The notes: a model not told the origin generated them from the sequence alone. Positions 45,950-55,702 are shown, numbered from the stretch's first letter. The stretch: 64,000 nt of DNA from Treponema sp. CETP13 (GCA_001885315.1 MLPZ01000003.1:147164-211163); one strand, 5' to 3'. Numbers and translations are program-made.

Positions 45950-45995
45950 GTATTCACATCTTTTATTGACAAGTTGAAGAGAATAGGAAATAATA

Positions 45996-46406
45996 ATGGA
46001 AGGACGCAAAGACAAAGGAACTTTAGTAACTAACATGGACGCAAAAACCTTACAAAACATGAGAAAACTGTTTAAATTAACTGCTCCACTATTACTGGCG
46101 ATAGCTGATACTAATCGTCAACAAATTCTTTTTGACATTGCTGAAGGTGGCAAAGACGGTTTAAATGTTTCAGAACTCACAAAAAAAAACCACCTTTCTC
46201 GTCCGGCAGTTTCTCATCATTTAAAAATTCTAAAAGATTGTTCATTAATAGCAACTCGAAAGCAAGGAACTCTTGTTTATTACTACCTTCATACAGAACG
46301 TGATTTTTCTCCAGTAAAAAGACTCATCTCTATGTTAGAAGACCTTATTCATAACATAGAAAAATCTCCTGCAAATGCAACAACATCTAAAATTACCGAG
46401 AAATAA
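45996..46406 (+). CDS. ArsR-type winged-helix transcriptional regulator
   Basis: The 136-residue protein has an N-terminal helix and a winged helix (LNVSELTKKNHLSRPAVSHHLKI, about 55-77), the ArsR-family recognition pattern, with a beta-hairpin wing (ATRKQGTLVYYYL). The Cys metal-binding motif of ArsR/SmtB sensors is absent, so metal sensing is unlikely. SD TAGGA. Divergent placement makes the RND operon its most likely target. Confidence 0.85.
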   Translation: MEGRKDKGTLVTNMDAKTLQNMRKLFKLTAPLLLAIADTNRQQILFDIAEGGKDGLNVSELTKKNHLSRPAVSHHLKILKDCSLIATRKQGTLVYYYLHTERDFSPVKRLISMLEDLIHNIEKSPANATTSKITEK

Positions 46407-46461
46407 GTTACTTTAAAATTTATATTTTAGTAAAATACAAAGTAAAGCACTAAAAAGTAAA

Positions 46462-47196
46462 TTAAATCATAGTTTCAGAAAACTGATCTGATACACCAGT
46501 CCATACTTGGCTCCCTTTTTGCATTACTGTTATTACATCACTCATTTGTTTTGCTTCTGCAATATCATGAGTTACCATAATTCCGGTAAAATTTTGTTCT
46601 GTTTGCAAACGACGAATATCAACTGCTAGTTTTTTACGTAACGGAGCATCAAGAGATGAGAATGGCTCATCAAAAAGTACTACATCGGGTTTTACAATAA
46701 GAGTTCGAGCCAAACTTACCCGTTGCGCTTCACCTCCAGATAAACTATCTGGATAACGTCGAGCAAATCCCGAAAGCCCAAATTTTTCTAATAACTCACA
46801 AGCCATAAAACGACTTTCTTTTTTTGAAACACGATCTTCAGCCTTACAACTTCGCAACCCATAAGCAACATTGTCATCAACTCGCATATGAGAAAAAAGT
46901 GCATGATCCTGAAAAACCATCCCTACTCCTCGTTTTGAAGGAGGAAGATGCGATATATCTTTGCCATTAACCATAATTGAATTAGTCACTCGGTTATAGT
47001 TATTTTGTAATTTTTTTTGTTGACAAGGCGCTGTAGGTTTTAACAAACCAGCAATTAGACGCAACACCGTCGATTTACCACTTCCAGAATGTCCAACTAT
47101 GCCTAACAGTTTCCCTTTTTCTAAAGTACATGAAAACCTAACAAAAAGTTCACCCCAATCTTTACATAAATTAATTATTTTAAGATAATCTTGCAT
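46462..47196 (-). CDS. thiQ: Thiamine ABC transporter ATP-binding protein
   Basis: The 244-residue ABC ATPase has Walker A GHSGSGKS (about 34-41), Q-loop VFQDHALFSHM, signature LSGGEAQRVSLAR, Walker B DVVLFDEPFSSLD and the switch His in VTHDIAEA. It energises thiamine import with ThiP and ThiB. It overlaps thiP by 17 bases, so translation is coupled. Assignment to thiamine rather than iron or putrescine import rests on the TPP riboswitch in front of thiB, since the ATPase alone is not specific. Confidence 0.9.
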   Translation of the reverse strand: MQDYLKIINLCKDWGELFVRFSCTLEKGKLLGIVGHSGSGKSTVLRLIAGLLKPTAPCQQKKLQNNYNRVTNSIMVNGKDISHLPPSKRGVGMVFQDHALFSHMRVDDNVAYGLRSCKAEDRVSKKESRFMACELLEKFGLSGFARRYPDSLSGGEAQRVSLARTLIVKPDVVLFDEPFSSLDAPLRKKLAVDIRRLQTEQNFTGIMVTHDIAEAKQMSDVITVMQKGSQVWTGVSDQFSETMI

Positions 47197-48859
47197 TCTG
47201 TCCTCTTTTTTCTATAAAATCACTAAAAGCAAAAACACCAGCAGTTAGAAGTCCCAATATACAACCACAAGCACACGCTTCACTAAACCGATATGATCCT
47301 GCTAAACGATAGGTCAATAAAGCAAGTGTTTCATACCTAGGAATTGCAAGAACAAGAGGAAGTGTCGCATCACCACAACTTATTGCAAAACAAAAACCAA
47401 ATGCACTTAAAATGCTACGTCTCACTAAAGGGATTTCAACCTTAAAAAAGACATCAGTTGACTCTCTTGATAACAAACGGGCAGCTTCTAAAGTAATTTC
47501 TGGTATACGATTTAATGCTGTCGAGATTTGTTTAAATGCAAAAGGCCAATATAATGCAGTTTGTGCAAATATCAACATAAAAGGCTTTCCTTGTGGTACA
47601 AACATTGTTATACCAAATCCCATAATAACTGATGAAACAGCCATGGGAAGTAAAGGTACTATTTTTAGAATCCTTTTTGCATTATACGGATCTATACGTC
47701 GAGAAAAAAGTGCAAAAACAAGCCCCGTAAGAACCGACAAGCATCCAGTAAAAAACGCTGTTTCAAGCGTATGCAGTAAAGAAAGCCAAAAACTATGTCG
47801 CTCAAAAAGAGTCACAAAATTTTTTATACTTATTAATGCATGAAAAGATTCTCCTGTTTTTATAACAAAAGCGTTTAGGAATATCGAAAACAAAGGCATA
47901 AAAAAACAAAATGCAACTAAGACAGCCAGCAATACAAAGGCAATAATTTCGCCATACTGTATTTTTTTGGGGTCACCCCAACTAATAGTCGAAGTATGAC
48001 CAATAGAGGGAACATCATATTTGTTTGCAGGACATCTAATTCCTGTATTTCGTGCTGCTTTAGTTTCCAATTTTCCATAAAGAAAAATAATAAACATTGC
48101 AACAGTCGTTTCTATTAATGCAAGAACTGCTGCAGTTCTAAAGTCTAATGACGTTCTTGCGCTTTGGTAGATCGAAACTTCAAGCGTAGTGCCTCCAACA
48201 GAACCAAATAACAAAACAATAATAAAACTAAAAAAACAAAAAAGAAAAACTAACACCGAAGAAGAAGCAATTGATGGAAATAATTGATATATAGTAACAG
48301 TTCTAAAAACACGCCCTTCTCCCGCTCCTAAAAGTCGTGCTGCATTTGCTTCTTCTTCGGGAAGTTGTCCCCATGCTTCGGAAACTGTTCTCATAATAAG
48401 CGGGAAATTATAAAAACCTTGCGCAATTATAATACCCCAAAATGAGTATAAAAAAGTTATTGGGGCACTATCTAATCCAAAAATATATTTTACAAAACGA
48501 TTTAGGCTCCCATTTATTCCAAAAACAATAACAAAGCCTAAAGCAATTAATAGAGAAGGAATGCATAAAGGAACTGCAGACATAGTTTTAAGAAGTTTTT
48601 TACCAAAAAAACGTCGCTTTGCAACAAAAAAAGCTGTTGGAACCCCAATTATAATTGCAATAAGAGTAGAGCCTACCGCAACTTCTATTGTAAAAATAGT
48701 TGCACGTACGATTAATCTAAAAGAGAGGGTAGAATGCACTATAAAACCCAGTTTATCTGGATTCCATAGTGGCGAAAGAGCACAAAAAAAAGGAATTACA
48801 AAAGAAATACATACAAAGCCCGAGAATATTAAAGCTATATAAGTAATAAATTTCTTCAT
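47180..48859 (-). CDS. thiP: Thiamine ABC transporter permease (two-domain)
   Basis: The 559-residue permease has about 12 hydrophobic segments in two homologous halves. Each carries the EAA loop that docks the ATPase: EEANAARLLGAGEGRVFRTV near residue 185, and EITLEAARLLSRESTDVFFK near 465. The duplicated single-chain form is typical of ThiP and FbpB. It lies 51 bases after thiB in the riboswitch-controlled operon. No clear SD beyond AGGAA before the ATG. Confidence 0.9.
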   Translation of the reverse strand: MKKFITYIALIFSGFVCISFVIPFFCALSPLWNPDKLGFIVHSTLSFRLIVRATIFTIEVAVGSTLIAIIIGVPTAFFVAKRRFFGKKLLKTMSAVPLCIPSLLIALGFVIVFGINGSLNRFVKYIFGLDSAPITFLYSFWGIIIAQGFYNFPLIMRTVSEAWGQLPEEEANAARLLGAGEGRVFRTVTIYQLFPSIASSSVLVFLFCFFSFIIVLLFGSVGGTTLEVSIYQSARTSLDFRTAAVLALIETTVAMFIIFLYGKLETKAARNTGIRCPANKYDVPSIGHTSTISWGDPKKIQYGEIIAFVLLAVLVAFCFFMPLFSIFLNAFVIKTGESFHALISIKNFVTLFERHSFWLSLLHTLETAFFTGCLSVLTGLVFALFSRRIDPYNAKRILKIVPLLPMAVSSVIMGFGITMFVPQGKPFMLIFAQTALYWPFAFKQISTALNRIPEITLEAARLLSRESTDVFFKVEIPLVRRSILSAFGFCFAISCGDATLPLVLAIPRYETLALLTYRLAGSYRFSEACACGCILGLLTAGVFAFSDFIEKRGQNARLS

Positions 48860-48910
48860 AAATTCCTATAGGTTTGTAGCATAAAAAAACTATTAGCTAC
48901 AAAACTTTTG

Positions 48911-49933
48911 TTATTCGGCTAAAGTATTGGTAATTTCAGTTACAGCTACGTTCAATTTTTCATTATCAACAGATAGTTTTGTGTCTGCCATAGGAGCAGC
49001 ATCATAACAAGATGGTAATTTTACATCTTTATTCACAGGATACATCCATTGTGTTAGAGGCAATACATTTTGAGCTTCAGTAGAAATTAAAAACTCTATA
49101 AAAGCTTTTCCGCCTTCAGCATTTGGGGCATTTTTAACAAGGCCAGCCCCTTCTATTTGCATTATGTGACCTTCTGGAAATATAAGAGCTTTATACCGGT
49201 CTGTGTTATCGTATTCAACATGATACGCAGGGCTCGTCGTGTAACTAATCACAAGAGGAGCCTCACCAGAAGTAAATAATCCATAACCAGTATCCCAGTT
49301 TGGCGCCATGGTAAGAATATTTTTTTGCAAAGCTTTCCAATAATCAAGATATGAATCACCAAAAACAGCAACTGTCCAAGCAGCAAAGCCTAAACCAGGA
49401 GTAGAAGTTCGAGGATCCATAAGAACAATTTTTTTCTCATATTCACTCTTAGTCAAATCTTGTAAGCACGAAGGAGCTGGAACAGTACTTTGAGTATCAT
49501 AAATCAAAGCAAAATAGCTCCAATCATACGGTGTCATAAGCCAATCTTTATCAAGACTTAAAACTGAATCAATTACATCGGCGTTCATTGGTTTAAAATT
49601 AACCATAACGTTACTTTTTTTTGCAAGTTCAATTTGATTGTTATCGATACCAAGCAAAACATCCGCTTGAGGAGCTTTTTTTTCGAGAACAGCTTTACTC
49701 AAAATCTGAGCACCATCGCCAACAGAAATAAAGGTTACTGTATTGCCAGTCTTCTCCTCAAAAAGCCTTTTTAACTCAGGACCAGGTCCCCAATCAGCGA
49801 TAAAAGAATCATACGTATAAACGACAACTTCTTTAGCACGAGAATCACTTATAGAAGTTTCTTTTGAACCACCTGCAAATGTCATAGCAAAAATTGATGA
49901 AATTAAGATAAGTATAGAAAGATTTTTTTTCAT
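48911..49933 (-). CDS. thiB: Thiamine-binding periplasmic protein
   Basis: The 340-residue binding protein has a signal peptide (about 1-20) ending in TFAGGSKE. A lipoprotein would have Cys after the Ala; this has Gly, so it may be a soluble or signal-anchored protein unless processing is unusual. ThiB-like motifs are NWDTGYGLFTSGEAPLVISY and TTSPAYHVEY. It delivers thiamine, TMP or TPP to ThiPQ. Its SD (GGAGGAA) is embedded in the 3' end of a TPP riboswitch, so TPP should block translation. Confidence 0.93.
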   Translation of the reverse strand: MKKNLSILILISSIFAMTFAGGSKETSISDSRAKEVVVYTYDSFIADWGPGPELKRLFEEKTGNTVTFISVGDGAQILSKAVLEKKAPQADVLLGIDNNQIELAKKSNVMVNFKPMNADVIDSVLSLDKDWLMTPYDWSYFALIYDTQSTVPAPSCLQDLTKSEYEKKIVLMDPRTSTPGLGFAAWTVAVFGDSYLDYWKALQKNILTMAPNWDTGYGLFTSGEAPLVISYTTSPAYHVEYDNTDRYKALIFPEGHIMQIEGAGLVKNAPNAEGGKAFIEFLISTEAQNVLPLTQWMYPVNKDVKLPSCYDAAPMADTKLSVDNEKLNVAVTEITNTLAE

Positions 49934-49937
49934 AACT

Positions 49938-50042
49938 TCCTCCGCCGGTATTATCCGGATCAGGTTGGGACAGCCATACGGCCCGTCCTATGGGTATACT
50001 CTCAGAAGAGAAAAAATCTGTAGATTTTTTCTCCCACCCCAG
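49938..50042 (-). ncRNA. TPP riboswitch (THI element)
   Basis: On the minus strand the conserved blocks occur in order: GGGGTG, a long P3 hairpin (GAGAAAAAATCT paired with its complement), CTGAGA, ATACCC-like, CCTGATCCGGATAATACCGG, and GCGGAGGAA. The last block is the thiB Shine-Dalgarno, so control is probably translational. No separate terminator hairpin is visible before the ATG. Confidence 0.96.
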
Positions 50043-50052
50043 TTGTGAATGT

Positions 50053-50081
50053 ATTATATAAACTTAAATTTATTTACGCAA
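50053..50081 (-). promoter_or_regulatory. Promoter of the thiBPQ operon
   Basis: On the minus strand TTGCGT (50081-50076), 17 bases, TATAAT (50058-50053). Transcription would begin a few bases before the riboswitch. Confidence 0.75.
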
Positions 50082-50096
50082 GGAGAAACCTATTCT

Positions 50097-50750
50097 CTAC
50101 AAATCTTCAAGGCGTTTTATTGAAATAATTTCTGGGTTTTCGACAACAAAAGCTGCTAAGTCTTCTGCAGTAAATCTTTTTGGCGTTCTAAGAACCACAT
50201 CTGCATGAACTTCTTTTTTTTCACGGCTAACCTTAAGACGATGAAACTTTTCAACACAAAAGGTTTCTTTTAGTTTTTTTACAAGCTCTTTATTATATAT
50301 CATTTTAACAAGAAGCATTTCACTATATGCACGCCTATTAGCTACACGAGAATGCATTATAGCTTGTCCACTTATAAAAATTACTGTTGCTCCAATACCA
50401 ATCACATACAGTCCTGCACCTATAGCCATACCAATTCCTGCTGTTCCCCAAATACCTGCTGCAGTTGTTAGCCCTCGTAAATTTTCACGTCTGTAAAAAA
50501 TTATTCCTGCACCTAAAAATCCAATTCCAGGAATAATTTGCGCTGCAATACGAGCTTGATCACCTATAAAACTAATAGAAACACACATCATTAACGCTGA
50601 AGAAAGAGCTACAACAAAATGCGTTTTTGGACCTGCATCTTTGCTACGAGATTTACGTTCAGCACCTATAACCAAAGAACAAAGACAAGCAATAAAAACT
50701 CTAAAAAGATATACTAATTGAATTTGATAATCTGTAATAATTGTAATCAT
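50097..50750 (-). CDS. MgtC/SapB-family membrane protein
   Basis: The 217-residue protein has four or five membrane segments with the MgtC hallmark LVIGAERKSRSKDAGPKTH near residue 23, GIGFLGAGIIF and GLTTAAGIWGTAGIGMA. A C-terminal cytosolic ACT-like domain (about 145-217) follows. MgtC proteins modulate ATP synthase or phosphate/Mg2+ homeostasis; the role here is unknown. Its start overlaps the end of the GGDEF gene by four bases, so it is the second gene of that operon. Confidence 0.9.
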   Translation of the reverse strand: MITIITDYQIQLVYLFRVFIACLCSLVIGAERKSRSKDAGPKTHFVVALSSALMMCVSISFIGDQARIAAQIIPGIGFLGAGIIFYRRENLRGLTTAAGIWGTAGIGMAIGAGLYVIGIGATVIFISGQAIMHSRVANRRAYSEMLLVKMIYNKELVKKLKETFCVEKFHRLKVSREKKEVHADVVLRTPKRFTAEDLAAFVVENPEIISIKRLEDL

Positions 50751-52327
50751 TTTACTTTTAATCCTGTAATCGTATAATTTTCAGATTTTTTTATCTCTAT
50801 TTTTTCTGCATACATTTTTTCATCTGCAAGAATAATAAAGCGTTCAAGGCTCATTCCTTTTGTGTACTCAATAATACCATGACTAACGCTTATAACAAAG
50901 GCTTTTGAGTCTTCTTTATTCGTTTTTTCGATTGATTTTTTTATACGTTTCCATAGATTTTCTAAATCATCAGCAGTCCCATCTGCCACTATTACAAATT
51001 CATCACCACCAAACCGAGCAAGAATATCACTTGAACGAAGTTGCCTTAAAATTAGATGCGCAGATGTCTTAATTAAGTCATCTCCAACAATGTGGCCTAA
51101 AGTATCATTGACAACCTTTAACCCATTTACATCCATAAAACATATAGAAAATTCTTTTTCTTTTGAATATTGAGCTATTTTTTTATGTATGTATTCTTCT
51201 CCTGTCGACCTATTATATGCACCTGTCATATTATCATATTTTGATTTTGCTACTACTTTTTTTACGTTTTCAAAATAATTTGTTAGTATACTCGATAGCA
51301 AAAAGGCAATAAATACAACTATTATAAATATCCAGTAATAATGAACAAAAATAAACTCTATAATACAAAAAAAAGAATTATCAAAAAATCTTTCGTTTTC
51401 TCCCTCATTGGCAATAAAAGAAATAAGATACCAATTATTTTCTTTTATGATATTTTTCTCGTAACCAGAAATAGCCCGCCTATCAATTTCTTTGGCAAAA
51501 TTATACTCTAAGGCAGAAAATGCACCTTTACTTGTTACAAGGCACTGTTCTCCAGCTACTATTCGTTTCCATTCGTTTGGATATTCTTCAGAAAAAGTTG
51601 TATGCTGCTTATCTTCAAACATAAAGCCCCAGTTTTTTGAAGCATCTTCACTTGCAATCCAATAGCCATTTTCGGTTACCAGTTGCATTTTTCCATAAGC
51701 ACTAGAACCGAACTGAGAAAACATAGCAAGCATAATAGAAGCTTTATAATTTAAGATAAAAATACCACGTAATGTATCACCCTCATACACGGGAATTGAT
51801 AATCGTATCATAGGTTTATAAGGAATCTCAATCTTGCCATTTTCAATATTTAAATCTATAGGTGATATATAAACAAAATTTTTAGCAAGTTCGATTGTAT
51901 TTTCAAAATAGTATCGCCCCGCTTTGTTTTGTAAATCTTTTTTTGCGACTATCTCTGGCTCATTTCCAACAAGATTTATTCTAACTTTTTCATTACCTTC
52001 AACATCTATATATCGAATCTGATCATAGAGTTGGCTTATTCTAGAAAAAACAACTAAATTTTTTGCTATAGCATCCCACTTTTCATCCAAAACTAATGGC
52101 AGATTTGAAGTTTTTAAGTAATGTAAATCAGCTAATCTCCTATCAACGTTTTGGTTTATATATTCTAATTCGCTTTCTAAGACTATGCCATCATGTTCCC
52201 TTAAACTATTTAATGAGACTACACGATATTCTTTTTCGTATTTTGTTAATATAAGAATTATTATTAAAGAAAAAAGTAGAAAAATTGAACTACCAATAAT
52301 AAAATGTTTCTTTTTATAAGAAAGCAC
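50747..52327 (-). CDS. Membrane-anchored diguanylate cyclase
   Basis: The 526-residue protein has an N-terminal membrane segment (about 10-28), a large extracytoplasmic sensor (about 30-315) of the double-Cache kind judging by length and layout, a second membrane segment (about 322-345) and a GGDEF domain. The active site is GGDEF in RFGGDEFVIV. The RxxD inhibitory-site motif five residues before it appears as RSSD, so feedback inhibition is likely. It makes cyclic di-GMP. The start is GTG with an AGGAG sequence 10 bases upstream. Operon with mgtC. Confidence 0.93.
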   Translation of the reverse strand: MLSYKKKHFIIGSSIFLLFSLIIILILTKYEKEYRVVSLNSLREHDGIVLESELEYINQNVDRRLADLHYLKTSNLPLVLDEKWDAIAKNLVVFSRISQLYDQIRYIDVEGNEKVRINLVGNEPEIVAKKDLQNKAGRYYFENTIELAKNFVYISPIDLNIENGKIEIPYKPMIRLSIPVYEGDTLRGIFILNYKASIMLAMFSQFGSSAYGKMQLVTENGYWIASEDASKNWGFMFEDKQHTTFSEEYPNEWKRIVAGEQCLVTSKGAFSALEYNFAKEIDRRAISGYEKNIIKENNWYLISFIANEGENERFFDNSFFCIIEFIFVHYYWIFIIVVFIAFLLSSILTNYFENVKKVVAKSKYDNMTGAYNRSTGEEYIHKKIAQYSKEKEFSICFMDVNGLKVVNDTLGHIVGDDLIKTSAHLILRQLRSSDILARFGGDEFVIVADGTADDLENLWKRIKKSIEKTNKEDSKAFVISVSHGIIEYTKGMSLERFIILADEKMYAEKIEIKKSENYTITGLKVK

Positions 52328-52463
52328 AGTAAATAATCTCCTTTAAAAGGTTATATTATTATAGCATATAAAAAGTATAAAACAAATTGACAAGATCAAA
52401 ACTTTACATTTACTGCAGAGAGTGATATATTTTTTAAATTAATAACCATTGCGGAGGTAAAAA

Positions 52464-53552
52464 ATGGCTTTTGGATTGTCAATGTACCCTATTGTGTATT
52501 TAGCACGTTTTAATCCGGATACAAAAAAATGGAATGAACAATGGATAGAAAAAGACACTGTTCCATATAATAAGTTAATGGAAATGAATGAACAAGATCG
52601 TTCGAAAATTCTTGAAAACAGAAACGATTTGGGGCTCCCTGGTGTAAGTTATACAAGCCAGTACGGATATGGTTGTTTTGAAGGTATGAAAGCTTTTCCT
52701 ACAAAAGACGGTGGGATTGGTATTTTTAGACCAGACCGCAACGCTGCCCGTTTTGCAAATTCAATGAAAGGTCTAAAAACAGAACCTTTTCCAGAAGATA
52801 TGTTCGTAAAAGCAAGTGTAGAATTTATTAAACGTAATAATGAACTTGGATATTTACCAGAATATAATCCAGAATGGGAAAAAGATAACTATGCAAGTGC
52901 AGCAGCTATTTATATTCGTCCATTTATGAACACAGAAGGCGCTATTGGAGTTGGCTGTTCACAAACCCCTTATGTTATTATTTGTGCAACAACAGTTTCT
53001 GCTTATTTTAAAGGTGGAAACACAAAGGCTGTTACAACCAAACGTATACGCGCAACCCCAAATGGAACAGGATATATTAAGTGCGCATCAAACTATGTAA
53101 TTTCTGCTTTGGCAAAAAAAGAAGCTGAAGATCAAGGCTTTATGGAATGTGTTTATCTTGATTCAGAAGATCATAAATATTTGCAAGAAGGTTCAAGCTG
53201 CAACATTTTCTTTGTAATGAAGGACGGAACAGTTTGTACCCCAGAACTCGGAGATACAATTCTTCCTGGAATCACTCGTATGAGTACATTAACATTAGCA
53301 AAACAAGCTGGATATAAAACAGAAGAACGCAAAATAAGCATCGATGAAGTTATGACTGACGCTGTCGAATGTTTTGTAACTGGAACAGCAGCTGGAATAA
53401 CTCCAATTGAAAGCATAACTCATAATGGGAAAGAAGCTGTGTTTAACAACAGAAAGCCTGGCAAAATTGCGACAAGCTTGCAAGCAACACTAAAAGGCAC
53501 TCAATACGGTAAAGTTGCAGATAAAAACAATTGGGTTTATCGCGCTCTCTAA
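52464..53552 (+). CDS. ilvE: Branched-chain amino acid aminotransferase
   Basis: The 362-residue fold-type IV PLP enzyme has the catalytic Lys in GTGYIKCASNYV (about 198), the substrate-loop GCFEGMKAF, and LQEGSSCNIFFV near residue 240. It interconverts Leu, Ile and Val with their 2-oxo acids. SD GGAGG. TTGACA occurs 77 bases upstream, but its -10 partner is poor. The gene is not with other ilv/leu genes. A convergent terminator follows. Confidence 0.95.
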   Translation: MAFGLSMYPIVYLARFNPDTKKWNEQWIEKDTVPYNKLMEMNEQDRSKILENRNDLGLPGVSYTSQYGYGCFEGMKAFPTKDGGIGIFRPDRNAARFANSMKGLKTEPFPEDMFVKASVEFIKRNNELGYLPEYNPEWEKDNYASAAAIYIRPFMNTEGAIGVGCSQTPYVIICATTVSAYFKGGNTKAVTTKRIRATPNGTGYIKCASNYVISALAKKEAEDQGFMECVYLDSEDHKYLQEGSSCNIFFVMKDGTVCTPELGDTILPGITRMSTLTLAKQAGYKTEERKISIDEVMTDAVECFVTGTAAGITPIESITHNGKEAVFNNRKPGKIATSLQATLKGTQYGKVADKNNWVYRAL

Positions 53553-53576
53553 TAGATAGTGTTTCTAAAGAACTAT

Positions 53577-53630
53577 AAAAACTAAGCTAACAAGTTGTCT
53601 TAATAGTACAATTTAGTAGCTTAGTTTTTT
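53577..53630. terminator. Terminator between ilvE and the acyltransferase gene
   Basis: AAAAACTAAGCTA pairs with TAGCTTAGTTTTT, with a partly paired 27-base loop. It overlaps the last codons of the convergent acyltransferase gene. Confidence 0.75.
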
Positions 53631-54455
53631 TTTGTAAATTTTTTCGTATGTCTCTTTCCATACTTGTGCGTTTTTTTCTTTCATCATTTGAACATTTTCT
53701 TTCTTTTTTAAATTAGGATCCGGATAAATTGGATCTAAAACATGCACGGTAAAATTACGCATTTCGATTCCATCTTTATTTTTTAAAACAACAGAATTCT
53801 CTTTACTTCCTTCTTTTTGCTCACTTGGTAAAGAGAAAGTAACAAACATCGGAACAACAGGAACATTGTTAGCAACTGCATAATGAAAAGCTCCATCCAT
53901 TAACGGACGTGGTTTTTCATAACACCACCATTCAGAGCCTTCTGGAAAAAACAAAATACTTGTTCCGTGTTTTAAATGGTGCTCAACAGCTTTTGTAAAA
54001 GAAGCCACAATTTCACGCTTTGTAGAAAAAGGCATAATTCCAGAAGCTCGCATCCACTTACCAAGGAGACCATCTCGATTATTAAAATCTGCAGTCATTA
54101 TTTTTAAAGGTTTTTTCCCAAATACCCATTTTGCCACTAAACCATCATAAATATTATAATGATTGCAAGTAATTATAGCCCCTTTTACTAAATCTAATTT
54201 TTCTCGTCCTTCAATCCGAGTATGATAAATCTTTTTATTTAGTCCTTTTGTAAAACCATTTAAAAAGTATACATGTCTAAACCAATACACAAAACGCAAC
54301 CAAGACCCAGGCACATAAGGGAATTTTGCAGTTACAGGTAAACTTCCGGCCGGATCACAATCATCAAGATGGCTGTTATAATCACCTCGTTTTTCAAATT
54401 CTTTAATTTTATTAAAAATGTCCGCAGACGGAAATGCTAATGTATACCAATCCAT
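53613..54455 (-). CDS. PlsC-like lysophospholipid acyltransferase
   Basis: The 280-residue protein has the acyltransferase motif NHYNIYD (the H-x4-D pair), a second block FPEGSEWW (EGS for the usual EGT), and VPVVPMFVTF. It should transfer an acyl chain to a hydroxyl of a lysolipid or glycolipid. The open frame reaches 54488, overlapping the upstream glycosyltransferase gene by 31 bases. I prefer the ATG at 54455, three bases after that gene's stop, because the protein homology begins at MDWYTL. It is last in a four-gene operon. Confidence 0.86.
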   Translation of the reverse strand: MDWYTLAFPSADIFNKIKEFEKRGDYNSHLDDCDPAGSLPVTAKFPYVPGSWLRFVYWFRHVYFLNGFTKGLNKKIYHTRIEGREKLDLVKGAIITCNHYNIYDGLVAKWVFGKKPLKIMTADFNNRDGLLGKWMRASGIMPFSTKREIVASFTKAVEHHLKHGTSILFFPEGSEWWCYEKPRPLMDGAFHYAVANNVPVVPMFVTFSLPSEQKEGSKENSVVLKNKDGIEMRNFTVHVLDPIYPDPNLKKKENVQMMKEKNAQVWKETYEKIYKKKLSY

Positions 54456-54457
54456 AA

Positions 54458-55702
54458 TTATATCTCTACCCTTTCTATTTCTTCCCATTCTAGAGGTTTT
54501 TTACTAAAAATAGCATGAGCCTCTATTTTAAGATAACCCATATAAAAAATAGGATGAAAAAATAAAAGCAATAATTTGTTGAATAAAGTTAATTTTATAT
54601 TATCCCAATCGACTAAAATAGCAACTAAAGTAAGAACAAAGAAAGAAAAATATATACCTAAAAATGCAAACCCAGCAACATATAAATAATCCATCATAGT
54701 GCCACTGTCAGTTAAAAATGCATATCCTGCTATTCCCAAATTTCCAAAAACATTTAACAATAAGAACCCTTCAAAAACATAGACAAGCCAAAGACAAAAC
54801 ATATAATAATTGTTAATAAGAGAATATGAATCATGCTTATGTAAAAGTCTAGAACCATAAATAAAATCAGAATTTGTTAGTCCGTGCATCCATCGGTTTC
54901 GTCGAGTATTAGTAACTTTTAGCGAAGGAGATTCTTCCATATAAAATTTTGCATGTGAATAATAAAATGTCTTATAACCTTGTAAAGCACAATCCCGTTG
55001 CAATTCCATATCTTCTGTAAGAGTTTGACGATAATTCCAACCACCCCATTTTTCTACAAGTTTTTTACTAAACATAATTCCAGTAGTAATTGTCATTGTT
55101 GTTAATCCATGGTCACTTTTAAACCTATTTCCCATATCATCCATAAGGGTCCAAATAAGTCCATTGCTAGCAGCGATTAAATTTAATGAATCTCTAAACT
55201 TTGGTAGATAATTTTTAACCAGTTTTTTTGCATTAATTACATCTGCCCCAGAAGCCAAAGCATTATTCATTTCGAGCATAAAGTTTTTATCTAAAACACA
55301 ATCAGCATCGACAAGAACATACCCATCAAAAACATTTGGATAATCACGCAAAATATGTTGAATACAATAATCAAGACAATCACCTTTACTAGTCTGGGTT
55401 GGATCGATATAAATTTTAGCATTTACCATTTTTGCATATTCAATTACAGGATCTTTCGAATCTTTTACAATAATAAAAACTTCGAAATTTTTATTTGAAT
55501 ATGTTTGATCTTTTATTGATTGCAACAAAGGAATAATTGTTTTTCCCTCATTCCGTGCCGGTATCATTAAAGCCAATTTATTATTTTTTAAATTATATAG
55601 ACGTTTTTGCGTTCTAATACTTGCAAACCAACAAACTAAACGAGGACTATATAAAATTACAAATATAAACATCACTAGTTCTATGAGTTTAATTTCCATC
55701 AT
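54458..55702 (-). CDS. Family 2 membrane glycosyltransferase
   Basis: The 414-residue protein has an N-terminal segment in the membrane (about 5-25) and a GT-A catalytic domain: MIPARNEGKTI at the start, the DxD-type VDADC, the catalytic TEDMEL and the RRNRWMHG motif analogous to QxxRW of processive enzymes. Two to four C-terminal membrane segments complete it. It probably adds sugars from an activated donor to a lipid or starts a polysaccharide. It overlaps the GT8 gene by 14 bases, a tight translational coupling. Confidence 0.9.
   Translation of the reverse strand: MMEIKLIELVMFIFVILYSPRLVCWFASIRTQKRLYNLKNNKLALMIPARNEGKTIIPLLQSIKDQTYSNKNFEVFIIVKDSKDPVIEYAKMVNAKIYIDPTQTSKGDCLDYCIQHILRDYPNVFDGYVLVDADCVLDKNFMLEMNNALASGADVINAKKLVKNYLPKFRDSLNLIAASNGLIWTLMDDMGNRFKSDHGLTTMTITTGIMFSKKLVEKWGGWNYRQTLTEDMELQRDCALQGYKTFYYSHAKFYMEESPSLKVTNTRRNRWMHGLTNSDFIYGSRLLHKHDSYSLINNYYMFCLWLVYVFEGFLLLNVFGNLGIAGYAFLTDSGTMMDYLYVAGFAFLGIYFSFFVLTLVAILVDWDNIKLTLFNKLLLLFFHPIFYMGYLKIEAHAIFSKKPLEWEEIERVEI

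Noticed and set aside
45966..45994. TTGACA-17-AATAAT as promoter of the ArsR gene
   Set aside because: The -10 would put the start site inside the gene, although a proper SD (TAGGA) is present, so this pairing is probably chance.
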